This document shows, one piece after another, positions 1 to 5,860 of a stretch of 6,405 nt of DNA. Source of the stretch: an uncultured Thermomicrobiales bacterium (GTDB lineage: Bacteria; Chloroflexota; Chloroflexia; Thermomicrobiales; UBA6265); contig CADCWK010000150.1 of the NCBI GenBank assembly GCA_902806375.1, positions 1 to 6,405 on the forward strand, in the 5' to 3' direction. The notes under the pieces are model-generated. The model saw only the letters and a list, made by a program, of their open reading frames with translations, was not told the origin of the DNA and ran no database searches. A program made the translations under genes and the position numbers. Numbering within the stretch: position 1 is the stretch's first letter; every line of letters starts with the position of its first letter.

Positions 1-1
1 G

Positions 2-493
2 CAGGTCGATTCCGGGATCTTCTTCGACAGCAACCCCGGCAACACCCAGAACCTGCGCCACATGTACAACGACATCAACATGTACTCCAGTGGCGCCCCG
101 CTGAGCCTGCCGATCACGTACCTCAACAACTGGTACACCGGTGAGGGCGGCTCCAACATCGCGCAGGCGTCCAACGCCTGGAGCGGGACCAACACCCAGC
201 GCTACCAGAACCCGGAGTACGACGCCGAGTGGGAGCTGCTCAACGGCGGCGCCTACGCGACGATCGAGGAGGCCGCCCAGTCGGTCATCCGGCTCAACGA
301 CATCCTCTGGCGCGACAACGTCTGCGTTCCGCTCGTCAACCGCGCGGCCGGGAGCGGGTCCTACGCGATCCACAACTCGCTGATCCACGGCGAGGACAAG
401 ACGACCGGGGAGGACAACTACGGCAGCCAGGCCTTCGACGACGGGTTCTGGAACGTCGCCAACTGGAACCGCAGCGAGCCGGTCGAGCGGTAG
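2..493 (+). CDS. ABC transporter substrate-binding protein, family 5 (C-terminal part)
   Basis: The open frame enters from the left edge in phase 2 and ends at TAG 491-493, giving the last 163 residues. The text fits the C-terminal lobe of family 5 extracellular solute-binding proteins (peptide, nickel or oligosaccharide ABC importers). Seen directly: an Asn/Tyr/Trp-rich stretch followed by an 'NPEYDAEWELL' segment, a helix 'TIEEAAQSVIRLNDIL', then 'VCVPLVNR', which is the typical order near the end of these proteins (helix carrying the partial-substrate contacts, then a strand 'xxPLxxR'). Such proteins are exported lipoproteins that capture a ligand and deliver it to a membrane permease. The signal peptide and ligand pocket are outside the window, so the substrate cannot be assigned. 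No permease gene follows on this strand, so any permease and ATPase genes of the operon would lie upstream. Family call is fairly secure, substrate unknown. Confidence 0.85.
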   Translation, partial: QVDSGIFFDSNPGNTQNLRHMYNDINMYSSGAPLSLPITYLNNWYTGEGGSNIAQASNAWSGTNTQRYQNPEYDAEWELLNGGAYATIEEAAQSVIRLNDILWRDNVCVPLVNRAAGSGSYAIHNSLIHGEDKTTGEDNYGSQAFDDGFWNVANWNRSEPVER

Positions 494-499
494 TGACTG

Positions 500-530
500 G
501 CGTGATCCGACGCACCACGTCGGATCACGC
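500..530 (+). terminator. Hairpin just after the solute-binding protein gene
   Basis: A perfect 13-base stem (500-512 with 518-530) closes a 5-base loop, starting 7 bases after the stop codon at 493. There is no T-tract, so termination is inferred from position and stem strength. It is the first of two hairpins in tandem. Confidence 0.6.
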
Positions 531-541
531 GTCATAAAGAT

Positions 542-595
542 GGACACAGCGAGACGGGGCCGCCATGTACATGGCGGCCCCGTCTCGCTGTGTCC
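542..595. terminator. Perfect 54-base palindrome, probable bidirectional terminator
   Basis: Bases 542-568 are the exact reverse complement of 569-595, with no spacer; the centre is GT|AC. It lies between two genes that converge (solute-binding protein on + ending at 493, HxlR regulator on - ending at 618), which is where a shared terminator is expected. No clear T-run flanks it on either strand. A smaller stem (601-606 with 613-618, 6-base loop) sits at the very end of the regulator gene. Confidence 0.75.
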
Positions 596-617
596 CCAAA
601 GCCGGATCTCCGTCCGG

Positions 618-1028
618 CTAGCGAACGCTCATCGGCTCGGGTTCGTAGGCGTCAACGAGTGGATCGTGCTCATCGGCCGTCGCTGACCACCCGTCGTGGT
701 TGGCCGGCTTCAGCCAGGTCTCGCCCCAGACCGAGATCGCCTCGACGACATCGGAGAGCGCCTGCCCCTTCTCGGTCAGCCGGTACTCGATCCGGACCGG
801 GGTGTAGGGGATGACGGTGCGAGTGACGATGCCGTGAGATTCGAGTTCCTTGAGGCGCTCGCTCAGCAGGCGGTCGCTCAGGGACGGGATCGACGCGGTG
901 ATGTCACTGAACCGCGTCGCACCGGCGAGCATCGAGCGGAGGATCGCACCGGTCCAGCGCCGACCAATCAGTTCGACCGCCTGGTGATAGACCGGACAGA
1001 ATGACGATTCGATGACGTGTGACCCCAT
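618..1028 (-). CDS. HxlR-family winged-helix transcriptional regulator
   Basis: This 136-residue protein matches the HxlR family in length and text. Seen: an N-terminal Cys11 followed by Pro ('CPVYHQAVELIGRRWTGAIL'), the helix-turn-helix core with 'RFSDI', 'SIPSLSDRLLSERLKELESHG', and the wing 'YRLTEKG', ending in the 'VWGETWL' dimerisation helix. These are small dimeric DNA-binding proteins, often repressors answering electrophiles, quinones or redox stress; in several characterised members the conserved N-terminal Cys is the sensor. The ATG at 1026-1028 is preceded by AGGAG on the - strand (complement of 1036-1040) with a 7-base gap, which fixes the start. The last 25 residues are an acidic tail beyond the usual fold. 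A promoter with an internal palindrome lies upstream, suggesting autorepression. It is divergent from the yceI-like gene, though about 1 kb separates the two starts. Family certain, ligand unknown. Confidence 0.93.
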   Translation of the reverse strand: MGSHVIESSFCPVYHQAVELIGRRWTGAILRSMLAGATRFSDITASIPSLSDRLLSERLKELESHGIVTRTVIPYTPVRIEYRLTEKGQALSDVVEAISVWGETWLKPANHDGWSATADEHDPLVDAYEPEPMSVR

Positions 1029-1118
1029 TAGGCCGCTCCTCTCATTGAGCCCACATCAGCGTGGTCGCCCGAACGATGTCCTGCGGCTACCGGTCGCGTG
1101 GGTTGCTACTTGACCGGA

Positions 1119-1147
1119 ATTATTACCGATCGTAAGCGAATTGGCAA
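1119..1147 (-). promoter_or_regulatory. Predicted sigma70-type promoter of the HxlR regulator
   Basis: Read on the - strand: a -35 box TTGCCA (complement of 1142-1147, 5 of 6 to consensus), a 17-base spacer, and a -10 box AATAAT (complement of 1119-1124, 5 of 6). The predicted start is near 1112, leaving a leader of about 84 bases before the ATG. The local AT-richness stands out in a GC-rich background. Confidence 0.6.
1123..1135. promoter_or_regulatory. Candidate operator TTAC-N5-GTAA in the HxlR promoter
   Basis: A perfect inverted repeat TTAC/GTAA with a 5-base spacer overlaps the -10 box and the promoter spacer, the position expected for autorepression. A near-identical element (TTAC-N5-GTTA) occurs at 1949-1961 near the start point of the yceI-like gene. 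Read on opposite strands, the two share TTACGA followed by N3-GT-N-A. Binding by the HxlR protein is inferred. Confidence 0.4.
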
Positions 1148-1917
1148 ACCGGGGGTCAGGGGACGGAGTCTGTTTGGGCCCGTGGGAGCGACGGACGGGT
1201 CACTCTCGCAGCGGAGTGAGTGTTTTCTGCTACAGCCTGGCAGGGTCTCGTCCCTGTGACGGCGGGGGGGAGATGCCTTGCGGACCCCTGCCGCTCGGGA
1301 GTGTCGAGGCGCCATCGCGACCGCCAGGGTGTCTGGATGCGCCCGTCTTACGGACCGATGGTTCTTGGTCACGAATGGTGGTGATCGCCTCGGCCTGCAT
1401 TGCGATGACGACTGGTCCTCAATCGGATCGGTCCAGCCGGGTGCGTGTCGGATCGACGACCGGGATGTTTCCCGGTTGAGCAGTAGCGACCTGCCTGGGC
1501 TGACCGGTGAGCCGGGGCAACACGGACCGGGTCAGACATGGTGGTTGGGACGATGAGACGAACACGTTTGTCAGCGATGGGCTCGCGTCCCGCGCCCTCA
1601 CGGGGTCTGGCGAGCGGCCGGGGGCCGTTTCCGGCCACACGCTCACCTCCGTCGTCATGACACGCCGATCCCGCCTCGGGCCGGGAAGTCAGCGTGACGC
1701 GACGCTGCCGCTGAGGGAGTGGGGCGCGGTCCGATCCGTGACGCGGACGGTACGGCCTGCCCGGACATAACTCTGGCGCATCGGTTCGGCCCGTTGCCAC
1801 ACGCCATCACCCTCCGGTGTCTCGCGACGGGCGGTGCCCCTGACCGTGAGTGACCCATGCTGCCCGAGTAGGAGGTCGCCGAGATCGGAGACCCTCGCGA
1901 CGCCGCGTCCATGCCCA
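1148..1917. other. Gene-poor intergenic stretch of about 770 bases
   Basis: I see no convincing gene here. The open frames present translate to Arg/Ser/Pro-rich text without recognisable motifs, overlap one another on both strands, and none that I examined has an obvious good ribosome-binding site. Visible structure is limited to small hairpins: CACTC/GAGTG (1201-1205 with 1214-1218), CAGGG/CCCTG (1241-1245 with 1252-1256) and ACCGGGA/TCCCGGT around a TGTT loop (1459-1476). A run of seven G lies in 1262-1270. The stretch could hold a decayed gene or a small RNA, but neither is shown. Confidence 0.5.
1459..1476. repeat. Small hairpin in the intergenic stretch
   Basis: A perfect 7-base stem ACCGGGA/TCCCGGT closes a 4-base TGTT loop. 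No T-tract follows and no gene ends nearby, so it is not obviously a terminator. Function unknown. Confidence 0.35.
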
Positions 1918-1945
1918 TTGACAGGCCGACTACGCATCGCATAGT
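1918..1945 (+). promoter_or_regulatory. Predicted sigma70-type promoter of the yceI-like gene
   Basis: A perfect -35 box TTGACA (1918-1923) is followed by a 16-base spacer and CATAGT (1940-1945, 4 of 6 to the -10 consensus). The predicted start is near 1952, giving a leader of about 90 bases before the GTG at 2044. A palindrome at 1949-1961 covers the predicted start point. Confidence 0.5.
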
Positions 1946-1948
1946 CTG

Positions 1949-1961
1949 TTACGAATAGTTA
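1949..1961. promoter_or_regulatory. Candidate operator TTAC-N5-GTTA at the yceI-like promoter
   Basis: An inverted repeat with one mismatch, lying just downstream of the -10 box. It resembles the palindrome in the HxlR promoter (1123-1135). ATAGT also repeats here at 1941-1945 and 1955-1959. If HxlR binds it, the regulator would control the yceI-like gene; this is inference from two sites only. Confidence 0.38.
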
Positions 1962-1982
1962 GTTGTGCGGCGTGGGGAGCCC

Positions 1983-2039
1983 ATGCTGCCTGAGCGGATC
2001 CATGTCGCCCGTGGGAGATCCCGCGTGGCAAGGGAGTGA
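1983..2039 (+). CDS. Possible 18-residue leader ORF before the yceI-like gene
   Basis: ATG at 1983 opens a short frame (reads MLPERIHVARGRSRVARE) ending at TGA 2037-2039, four bases before the GTG of the yceI-like gene. GGGGAG at 1974-1979 precedes the ATG but only 3 bases away, tighter than usual. The peptide is Arg-rich. Its stop lies between the ribosome-binding site and start of the next gene, which would allow translational coupling. It may equally be chance. Confidence 0.2.
   Translation: MLPERIHVARGRSRVARE
2031..2036 (+). promoter_or_regulatory. Ribosome-binding site that fixes the yceI-like start
   Basis: AGGGAG sits 7 bases before GTG 2044-2046. It favours this GTG over the upstream in-frame TTG at 1963, which would add 27 residues that do not belong to the family fold. 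Confidence 0.65.
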
Positions 2040-2043
2040 GCAC

Positions 2044-2592
2044 GTGAGCACAGTGGAAGCGGCCAGGCAGACTACGACCTGGACGATCGACCCGGCCCAT
2101 TCCGTCGTCGGCTTCTCTGTCCGGCACATGATGGTGACCAAGGTCACCGGCCAGTTCGAGCGATTCAGCGGGACGATCTCGTTCGACCAGGACGACGTCG
2201 CGGCCGCCACGGTCGAAGTCGAGATCGAGACGGCGAGCATCACGACCCGCTCCGCCGACCGTGACGCCCATCTCCGCAGCGCCGACTTCTTCGACGCCGA
2301 GACCTACCCGACGATCACGTTCCGGAGCACCGCCGTCCGGCCTGGGAAGGGCAACGGCTTCCAGGTCCACGGCGACCTGTCCATGCACGGCGTCACCCGC
2401 CCCGTCGTCCTCGATGCCGAGTTCAATGGGTCCGGGGCGTCACCCTTCGGGCACACCGTCGCGGGGTTCGAGGCGTCGACGAAGCTCAACCGCAGCGACT
2501 TCGGGTTGAACTGGAACGCCGCGCTCGAGACCGGTGGCGTGATGGTCAGCGACGAGATCAAGATCACGCTCGACATCGAGGCGATGCGTTAG
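2044..2592 (+). CDS. YceI-family lipocalin-like protein
   Basis: Starting at GTG 2044 the product is 182 residues, close to the usual YceI length. Seen: the N-terminal 'WTIDPAHSVVGFSVRHMMVTKVTGQFERFSG' signature (residues about 13-43), the 'SADRDAHLRSADFFDAETYPTITF' segment in the middle, 'VHGDLSMHGVTRPV', and the end 'LNRSDFGLNWNAALETGGVMVSDEIKITLDIEA'. All are characteristic and none is broken. The family folds as an eight-stranded barrel; solved members bind long polyprenoid or fatty-acid-like molecules, and roles in stress and isoprenoid quinone handling are suggested. There is no signal peptide, so this member should be cytosolic, unlike periplasmic E. coli YceI. It is followed by a flavin/F420-type protein gene on the same strand after 118 bases, and its promoter carries an operator-like palindrome shared with the divergent HxlR gene. 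The true ligand is unknown. Confidence 0.93.
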   Translation: MSTVEAARQTTTWTIDPAHSVVGFSVRHMMVTKVTGQFERFSGTISFDQDDVAAATVEVEIETASITTRSADRDAHLRSADFFDAETYPTITFRSTAVRPGKGNGFQVHGDLSMHGVTRPVVLDAEFNGSGASPFGHTVAGFEASTKLNRSDFGLNWNAALETGGVMVSDEIKITLDIEAMR

Positions 2593-2661
2593 GACGCGCC
2601 GCCCAGTGCGGCTGGCACTCATCACGGTGGTCTTCCCGTTACCATGCACAGGCAGTAGCCA

Positions 2662-2687
2662 CCCGGACGAACGATCCGGGGTCGTCC
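2662..2687 (+). repeat. Overlapping alternative hairpins between the yceI-like and PPOX genes
   Basis: Two mutually exclusive stems use the same bases: CCCGGA/TCCGGG (2662-2667 with 2675-2680, 7-base loop) and GGACGA/TCGTCC (2665-2670 with 2682-2687). They end 9 bases before the ribosome-binding site of the next gene at 2697. This could be a weak terminator or an element affecting translation; no known riboswitch is recognised. Confidence 0.35.
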
Positions 2688-2710
2688 TTCAGGAATGAGG
2701 AGCAACTCCC

Positions 2711-3106
2711 ATGGCCCAGACCCAGATTCCGTCCGAGTTCACTGACCTGTTCGAGAAGCCGATCCTGTACGCCCTGGCCAGCGTGATGTCGGACGGCCAG
2801 CCGCAGGTCACCCCGGTCTGGGGAGACATCGCGGACGGCAAGCCGCGCATCAACACCGCCGAGGGCCGCCAGAAGGACAAGAACTTCAAGGAGCGCCCGC
2901 AGGCGACCGTGATGCTCGTCGACCCGGAGAACCCGCAGCGCTGGATCGAAGTCCGCGGCACCGTGACGGGGACGACTGAAGGCGCCGACGCCCACATCGA
3001 CAGCCTCGCCAAGAAGTACCTCGGCGTCGACAGCTACCCCTACCGCAATCCGGCCGAGACCCGTATCAGCTACGTCCTTACCCCGACCAAGGTGACGCAC
3101 AGTTAG
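2711..3106 (+). CDS. PPOX-class split-barrel protein, probably F420-dependent (Rv1155-like)
   Basis: The 131-residue product has the length and layout of the pyridoxamine 5'-phosphate oxidase-like FDOR family that includes mycobacterial Rv1155. Seen: an N-terminal helix 'FTDLFEKPILYALASVMSDGQPQVTPVWGDI', then 'PRINTAEGRQKDKNFKERPQATVMLVD' (the K-x-x-N-x-x-x-x-P phosphate/cofactor segment), 'WIEVRGTV' and a C-terminal strand 'RISYVLTPTKVT'. Relatives form dimers that bind FMN, F420 or heme and reduce or bind small molecules; the sub-type here is judged from the KxxN segment only, so the cofactor is not certain. ATG 2711 is preceded by GAGGAG (2697-2702) with an 8-base gap, a strong start. It may be cotranscribed with the yceI-like gene 118 bases upstream; I see no good promoter between them. 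A strong terminator follows 21 bases after the stop. Confidence 0.88.
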   Translation: MAQTQIPSEFTDLFEKPILYALASVMSDGQPQVTPVWGDIADGKPRINTAEGRQKDKNFKERPQATVMLVDPENPQRWIEVRGTVTGTTEGADAHIDSLAKKYLGVDSYPYRNPAETRISYVLTPTKVTHS

Positions 3107-3127
3107 GGGTCGCGGCGGTCGACTCGT

Positions 3128-3174
3128 GGACACGCGACGGGCCGGGGCAATTCGCTCCGGCCCGTCGCGTGTCC
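3128..3174. terminator. Long bidirectional terminator hairpin
   Basis: A perfect 18-base stem (3128-3145 with 3157-3174) continues through one G-T pair and two more pairs to a 5-base AATTC loop. It lies between the PPOX gene (+, ends 3106) and the GMC gene (-, ends 3212), which converge. Its arm resembles that of the 542-595 palindrome: both begin GGACAC and continue GCGA...CGGG...CC. No T-tract is evident. Confidence 0.78.
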
Positions 3175-3211
3175 GGGGAATGTCGCACCGTCACCGGGAG
3201 CCATCCGCCGG

Positions 3212-4864
3212 TCAGGCCTCGTGCCGGCTCCGTGCTTCCAGGAAGCGGTCCGCCGTCCGGAGCGACAGGGCCATGATCGTCAGGGACGGGTTGGCGGACA
3301 GCGAACTCGGGAAGGTGGAGTTGTCGCTGAGGTAGAGGTTGGGGACGTCGTGGCTGCGGCCGCTGGCGTCGACGACGCTGCTGGCCGGGTCGTCTCCCAT
3401 CCGGCAGGTGCCGATGGTGTGGGCAAAGCGGTGCAACGACCAGAGATCCTGGCCGCCGGCCGCCTCCCAGATCTGACGCATCAGTCGCTCCCCATGGGCA
3501 CCCATGCGGCGCTCGTTGTCACCTGCGGTGAAGTGGATCCGGGGTTTCGGCAGGCCACGGTGGTCCATCTCGTCGGACAGTTCGACGAAGTTGTCGTCGG
3601 ACGGCAGGCACTCGCCGTGCATGTTGATCCCGGCGATATGGTTGTAGTTCCGCATGTGCCGCCGGAGCGCCTCGCCCCACAGGCCCCGGCCACGGGCCAG
3701 CGTGTTGGCGTAGGTCACCGGCATGACGCCGATGCTCTGGAGCAGATAGCCGCCGGCGAAGTCGGCATCCGCCGGCCGATGGGTGTCCTCGGAGATGAGG
3801 CCGCCCGGGATGCCCTTGTTCGGCCGGACCTCGCCGTCGAACGTCCCCCAGAGCTGCACCCCGACGTGGGCCATGAAGTTCCGGCCGACCTGGCCGCTGC
3901 TGTTGGCGATCCCGTTGAGCAGCAGCAGGCGCGGTGTCTCGATCGCCCCGGTACAGAGGAAGACGGCCCGGGTCCGTTGCCGGAATTCCCGGTCTCCCTG
4001 CCGGTAGACGACCCCACTGATCCGCCCGTCCGCCCCGACCTCGAAGAGCGTGGCGTGGGCTTCGGTGCGGAGCTCGGCGCCGCCCCGGATCGCCAGCGGG
4101 ATGTAGGTCACGTCCATGCTGCTCTTGGCGGCGTTGTTGCAGCCGGCCTGGCAGAACCCCCGGTTGGTGCAGGCCGTCCGGCGGCCGATCCCCTCCTGCC
4201 GGTAGGATCGCGACAGGGCGGCGTTGGCGGCCGGCGATGTCCGGATCCCGACCGCCCGGCTCCCGGTCACCATCAGTTCCGCCGCGGCATTGAGGGGCAG
4301 CGGTGGCAACTGGTACGCCTCCCGCTCGGGGCCCCACGGGTACGGGCTCGGGCCCGACACGCCAATGGTCCGCTCGACCTCGGACAGGTACGGGGTCAGT
4401 TCCTCGTACCGGATCGGCCAGTCGGCGCCGACGCCGAAGTCGGTCCGGATGCTCAGGTCGTCCGGCTGGGGGCGCGGGACGTAGGCCGTGTAGTGCAGGG
4501 ACCCGCCGCCGACGCCGTAGCCGGAGTTGTTCCGGCCGAACGCCAGGGGATTGGCGCCGGCGCTCAGGCGCTCGTCGGCCCAGAACAGCTTCTCCTGCTC
4601 GCGCTCGTCGGTCGCGAATTCCTCGAGCGGGTCCCAGAGGCGCCCTGCCTCCAGGGCGACGACACGGAGCCCGGCCCGGGCCAGCCGGGCCAGCAACGGC
4701 GCCCCGCCCGGTCCCGTCCCGATCACGACCGCGTCGACCGCGTCATCGTGGTCGTACCGCCGCATGTTGGTCAGCAGCCGTGGGCCGGCGATGAACCGCT
4801 CGGCCCGACCAGGCACGTGCTGCTCGCCGATCACCTGGCCGGGCTCGAAGGGGTGGTCAGCCAT
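3212..4864 (-). CDS. GMC-family FAD oxidoreductase, glucose/gluconate dehydrogenase-like catalytic subunit
   Basis: Taken from ATG 4862-4864, the product is 550 residues, normal for the family. It is expected to oxidise an alcohol or sugar using FAD. Seen: the FAD-binding 'VVIGTGPGG' (residues 47-54) with 'LEAG' (71-74), 'GYGVGGGSLHY' (115-125), a Cys motif C232-x5-C238-x3-C242 followed by 'NNAAKSS', 'CTGAIETPRLLLLNG' (304-318), and the C-terminal catalytic pair His482 in 'HTIGTCRMG' and Asn525 in 'ANPSLTI'. The Cys spacing matches, as I recall, the [3Fe-4S] ligands of FAD-dependent glucose dehydrogenase alpha subunits. No signal peptide. An upstream in-frame ATG at 4921 would add 19 residues, but 4864 has a GGAG 9 bases upstream (- strand) and overlaps the preceding gene by 8 bases (ATGGCTGA), indicating translational coupling to the subunit 3 partner. 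Substrate not determinable from sequence. Confidence 0.92.
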   Translation of the reverse strand: MADHPFEPGQVIGEQHVPGRAERFIAGPRLLTNMRRYDHDDAVDAVVIGTGPGGAPLLARLARAGLRVVALEAGRLWDPLEEFATDEREQEKLFWADERLSAGANPLAFGRNNSGYGVGGGSLHYTAYVPRPQPDDLSIRTDFGVGADWPIRYEELTPYLSEVERTIGVSGPSPYPWGPEREAYQLPPLPLNAAAELMVTGSRAVGIRTSPAANAALSRSYRQEGIGRRTACTNRGFCQAGCNNAAKSSMDVTYIPLAIRGGAELRTEAHATLFEVGADGRISGVVYRQGDREFRQRTRAVFLCTGAIETPRLLLLNGIANSSGQVGRNFMAHVGVQLWGTFDGEVRPNKGIPGGLISEDTHRPADADFAGGYLLQSIGVMPVTYANTLARGRGLWGEALRRHMRNYNHIAGINMHGECLPSDDNFVELSDEMDHRGLPKPRIHFTAGDNERRMGAHGERLMRQIWEAAGGQDLWSLHRFAHTIGTCRMGDDPASSVVDASGRSHDVPNLYLSDNSTFPSSLSANPSLTIMALSLRTADRFLEARSRHEA

Positions 4865-5672
4865 GGGGGTGAGCTCCGGATGGGATCGGGTTGACTCGGA
4901 TGGGGGCCGGTTCGCGGTCATCGCGCTGATCGAGGCCGATGGCCTCCCACGACGGGAGGTCAGCGTAGCCGGCGTACCCGATCTCCTCCTGTGTCAGCGG
5001 GTCGGCGTAGAAGACCTCGACCGCGTCGGCCAGCAACTCCTCGAACCACCGTCGCGGCGGCAGGCTCTGCCAGGTCGCCCCCGGAACGGTGCCGTCCTGG
5101 ACCGACTGGAGGATGGCGTCCTGACGGATAGGGGACAGCGCGGCGAAGTCCAGGGCGTGCCGCTCCCAGGCCGCCTCGTCCAGACCGGCCAGCCCACGCG
5201 TGAGCGCCACGGCATCCGGTGGGAGCGCGTCGTACCGCCAGCCATCGGACCGGCCCGCTGCCAGGCGGGCGTCGATCGCGGCGACGATGTCGACCGGCCT
5301 GGGACGATCCTCCTGCGGCACCATTCGATCGAGGGCAGCCCGCAGTGTGGTGACCTGATCCGCCGAGAGACAGGCCCCCACCGCCATCGGCGGTCTCCCG
5401 AGCGCGTCGAGCCGGGCCAGCAGCACATGGCGCGTGGCCGGGCTGACGGCGTCCGACGCGATCAGCGCCCGGACCCGCGACTCCCTGTCGTCCGGGCTGG
5501 CCCCGTCGCTCGTCGACCGATGAGGGACCGCCGCCTCCGGCTGATCCGGCGTTCCGGTCCGGGCGGCTGTTGCGTCCGGGGGAATCGGGTCGGTCGAGCT
5601 GTCGGTCGCCGTGGCCCGCACAGGATCGTCGACCGGAGTCTGCCGTCCGGACCGAAACCATCGTCGCACCAC
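4857..5672 (-). CDS. Gluconate 2-dehydrogenase subunit 3 family protein
   Basis: The 271-residue product carries the family signature: 'LSADQVTTLRAALDRMVPQED' (residues 102-122), 'VAAIDARLAAGRSDGWRYDALP' around 130-151, and 'FYADPLTQEEIGYAGYADLPSW' (221-242). Such proteins are the small partner subunit of GMC dehydrogenases; in glucose dehydrogenase complexes the partner also carries the Tat signal for export. Here there is none: the N-terminus reads VRRWFRSGRQ followed by about 50 residues rich in Asp, Thr, Pro and Ala, with no hydrophobic stretch. An in-frame stop at 5694-5696 rules out a longer N-terminus. The start is GTG (5670-5672) with GGGGGA 8 bases upstream on the - strand; GTG 5669 is an alternative. 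Its TGA overlaps the GMC start, so the two are one operon and probably one complex, most likely cytosolic. Confidence 0.85.
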   Translation of the reverse strand: MVRRWFRSGRQTPVDDPVRATATDSSTDPIPPDATAARTGTPDQPEAAVPHRSTSDGASPDDRESRVRALIASDAVSPATRHVLLARLDALGRPPMAVGACLSADQVTTLRAALDRMVPQEDRPRPVDIVAAIDARLAAGRSDGWRYDALPPDAVALTRGLAGLDEAAWERHALDFAALSPIRQDAILQSVQDGTVPGATWQSLPPRRWFEELLADAVEVFYADPLTQEEIGYAGYADLPSWEAIGLDQRDDREPAPIRVNPIPSGAHPHG

Positions 5673-5860
5673 GTCCCAGGTCCCCCGTCGATCTCATCGC
5701 GCCCGCGACCGTCCGACGCGGTCGCCGGGGCCGCGGCACCGGTGATTGTCGCGGAGTCATCCTCCCGGTGCTAGCGGTTCCGGGGCAGGGCGCTGGGTTG
5801 TCGTGCGGGACTGCCTGACGACGTCGCCCCGGCCGGCGGCACCCGTTGAGGATAACAAGA

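Noticed and set aside
1026..1046. Five-codon minicistron (MRGAA) ending in TAATG at the HxlR start
   Set aside because: It overlaps the ribosome-binding site of the regulator, has none of its own, and is short enough to be chance.
1557..1572. GACGAACACGTTTGTC near-palindrome as an operator
   Set aside because: The centre and one inner pair mismatch, no promoter or gene start lies next to it, and such words are expected by chance in 6 kb.
1369..1942. Overlapping - strand frames (1369-1800, 1655-1942, 1689-1937) in the gap
   Set aside because: No motif, no obvious ribosome-binding site, and frames compete on both strands; a decayed gene cannot be excluded but is not shown.
1963..2043. Upstream TTG start for the yceI-like gene
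   Set aside because: It would add 27 residues unlike the family, lies almost on the predicted transcription start, and GTG 2044 has a good ribosome-binding site.
3221..4894. 557-codon open frame on the + strand opposite the GMC gene
   Set aside because: It is the antisense shadow of a gene with strong family motifs; the translated text is Val/Gly/Asp/Arg-rich with no motif, as expected opposite high-GC codons.
4865..4921. Earlier ATG (4921) for the GMC protein
   Set aside because: The 4864 ATG has a ribosome-binding site and the 8-base overlap typical of coupled genes; the extra 19 residues are not family-like. Not fully excluded.
4527..5774. 415-codon open frame on the + strand
   Set aside because: It crosses the GMC and subunit 3 genes in antisense, is Arg/Ser/Pro-rich and has no recognisable domain.
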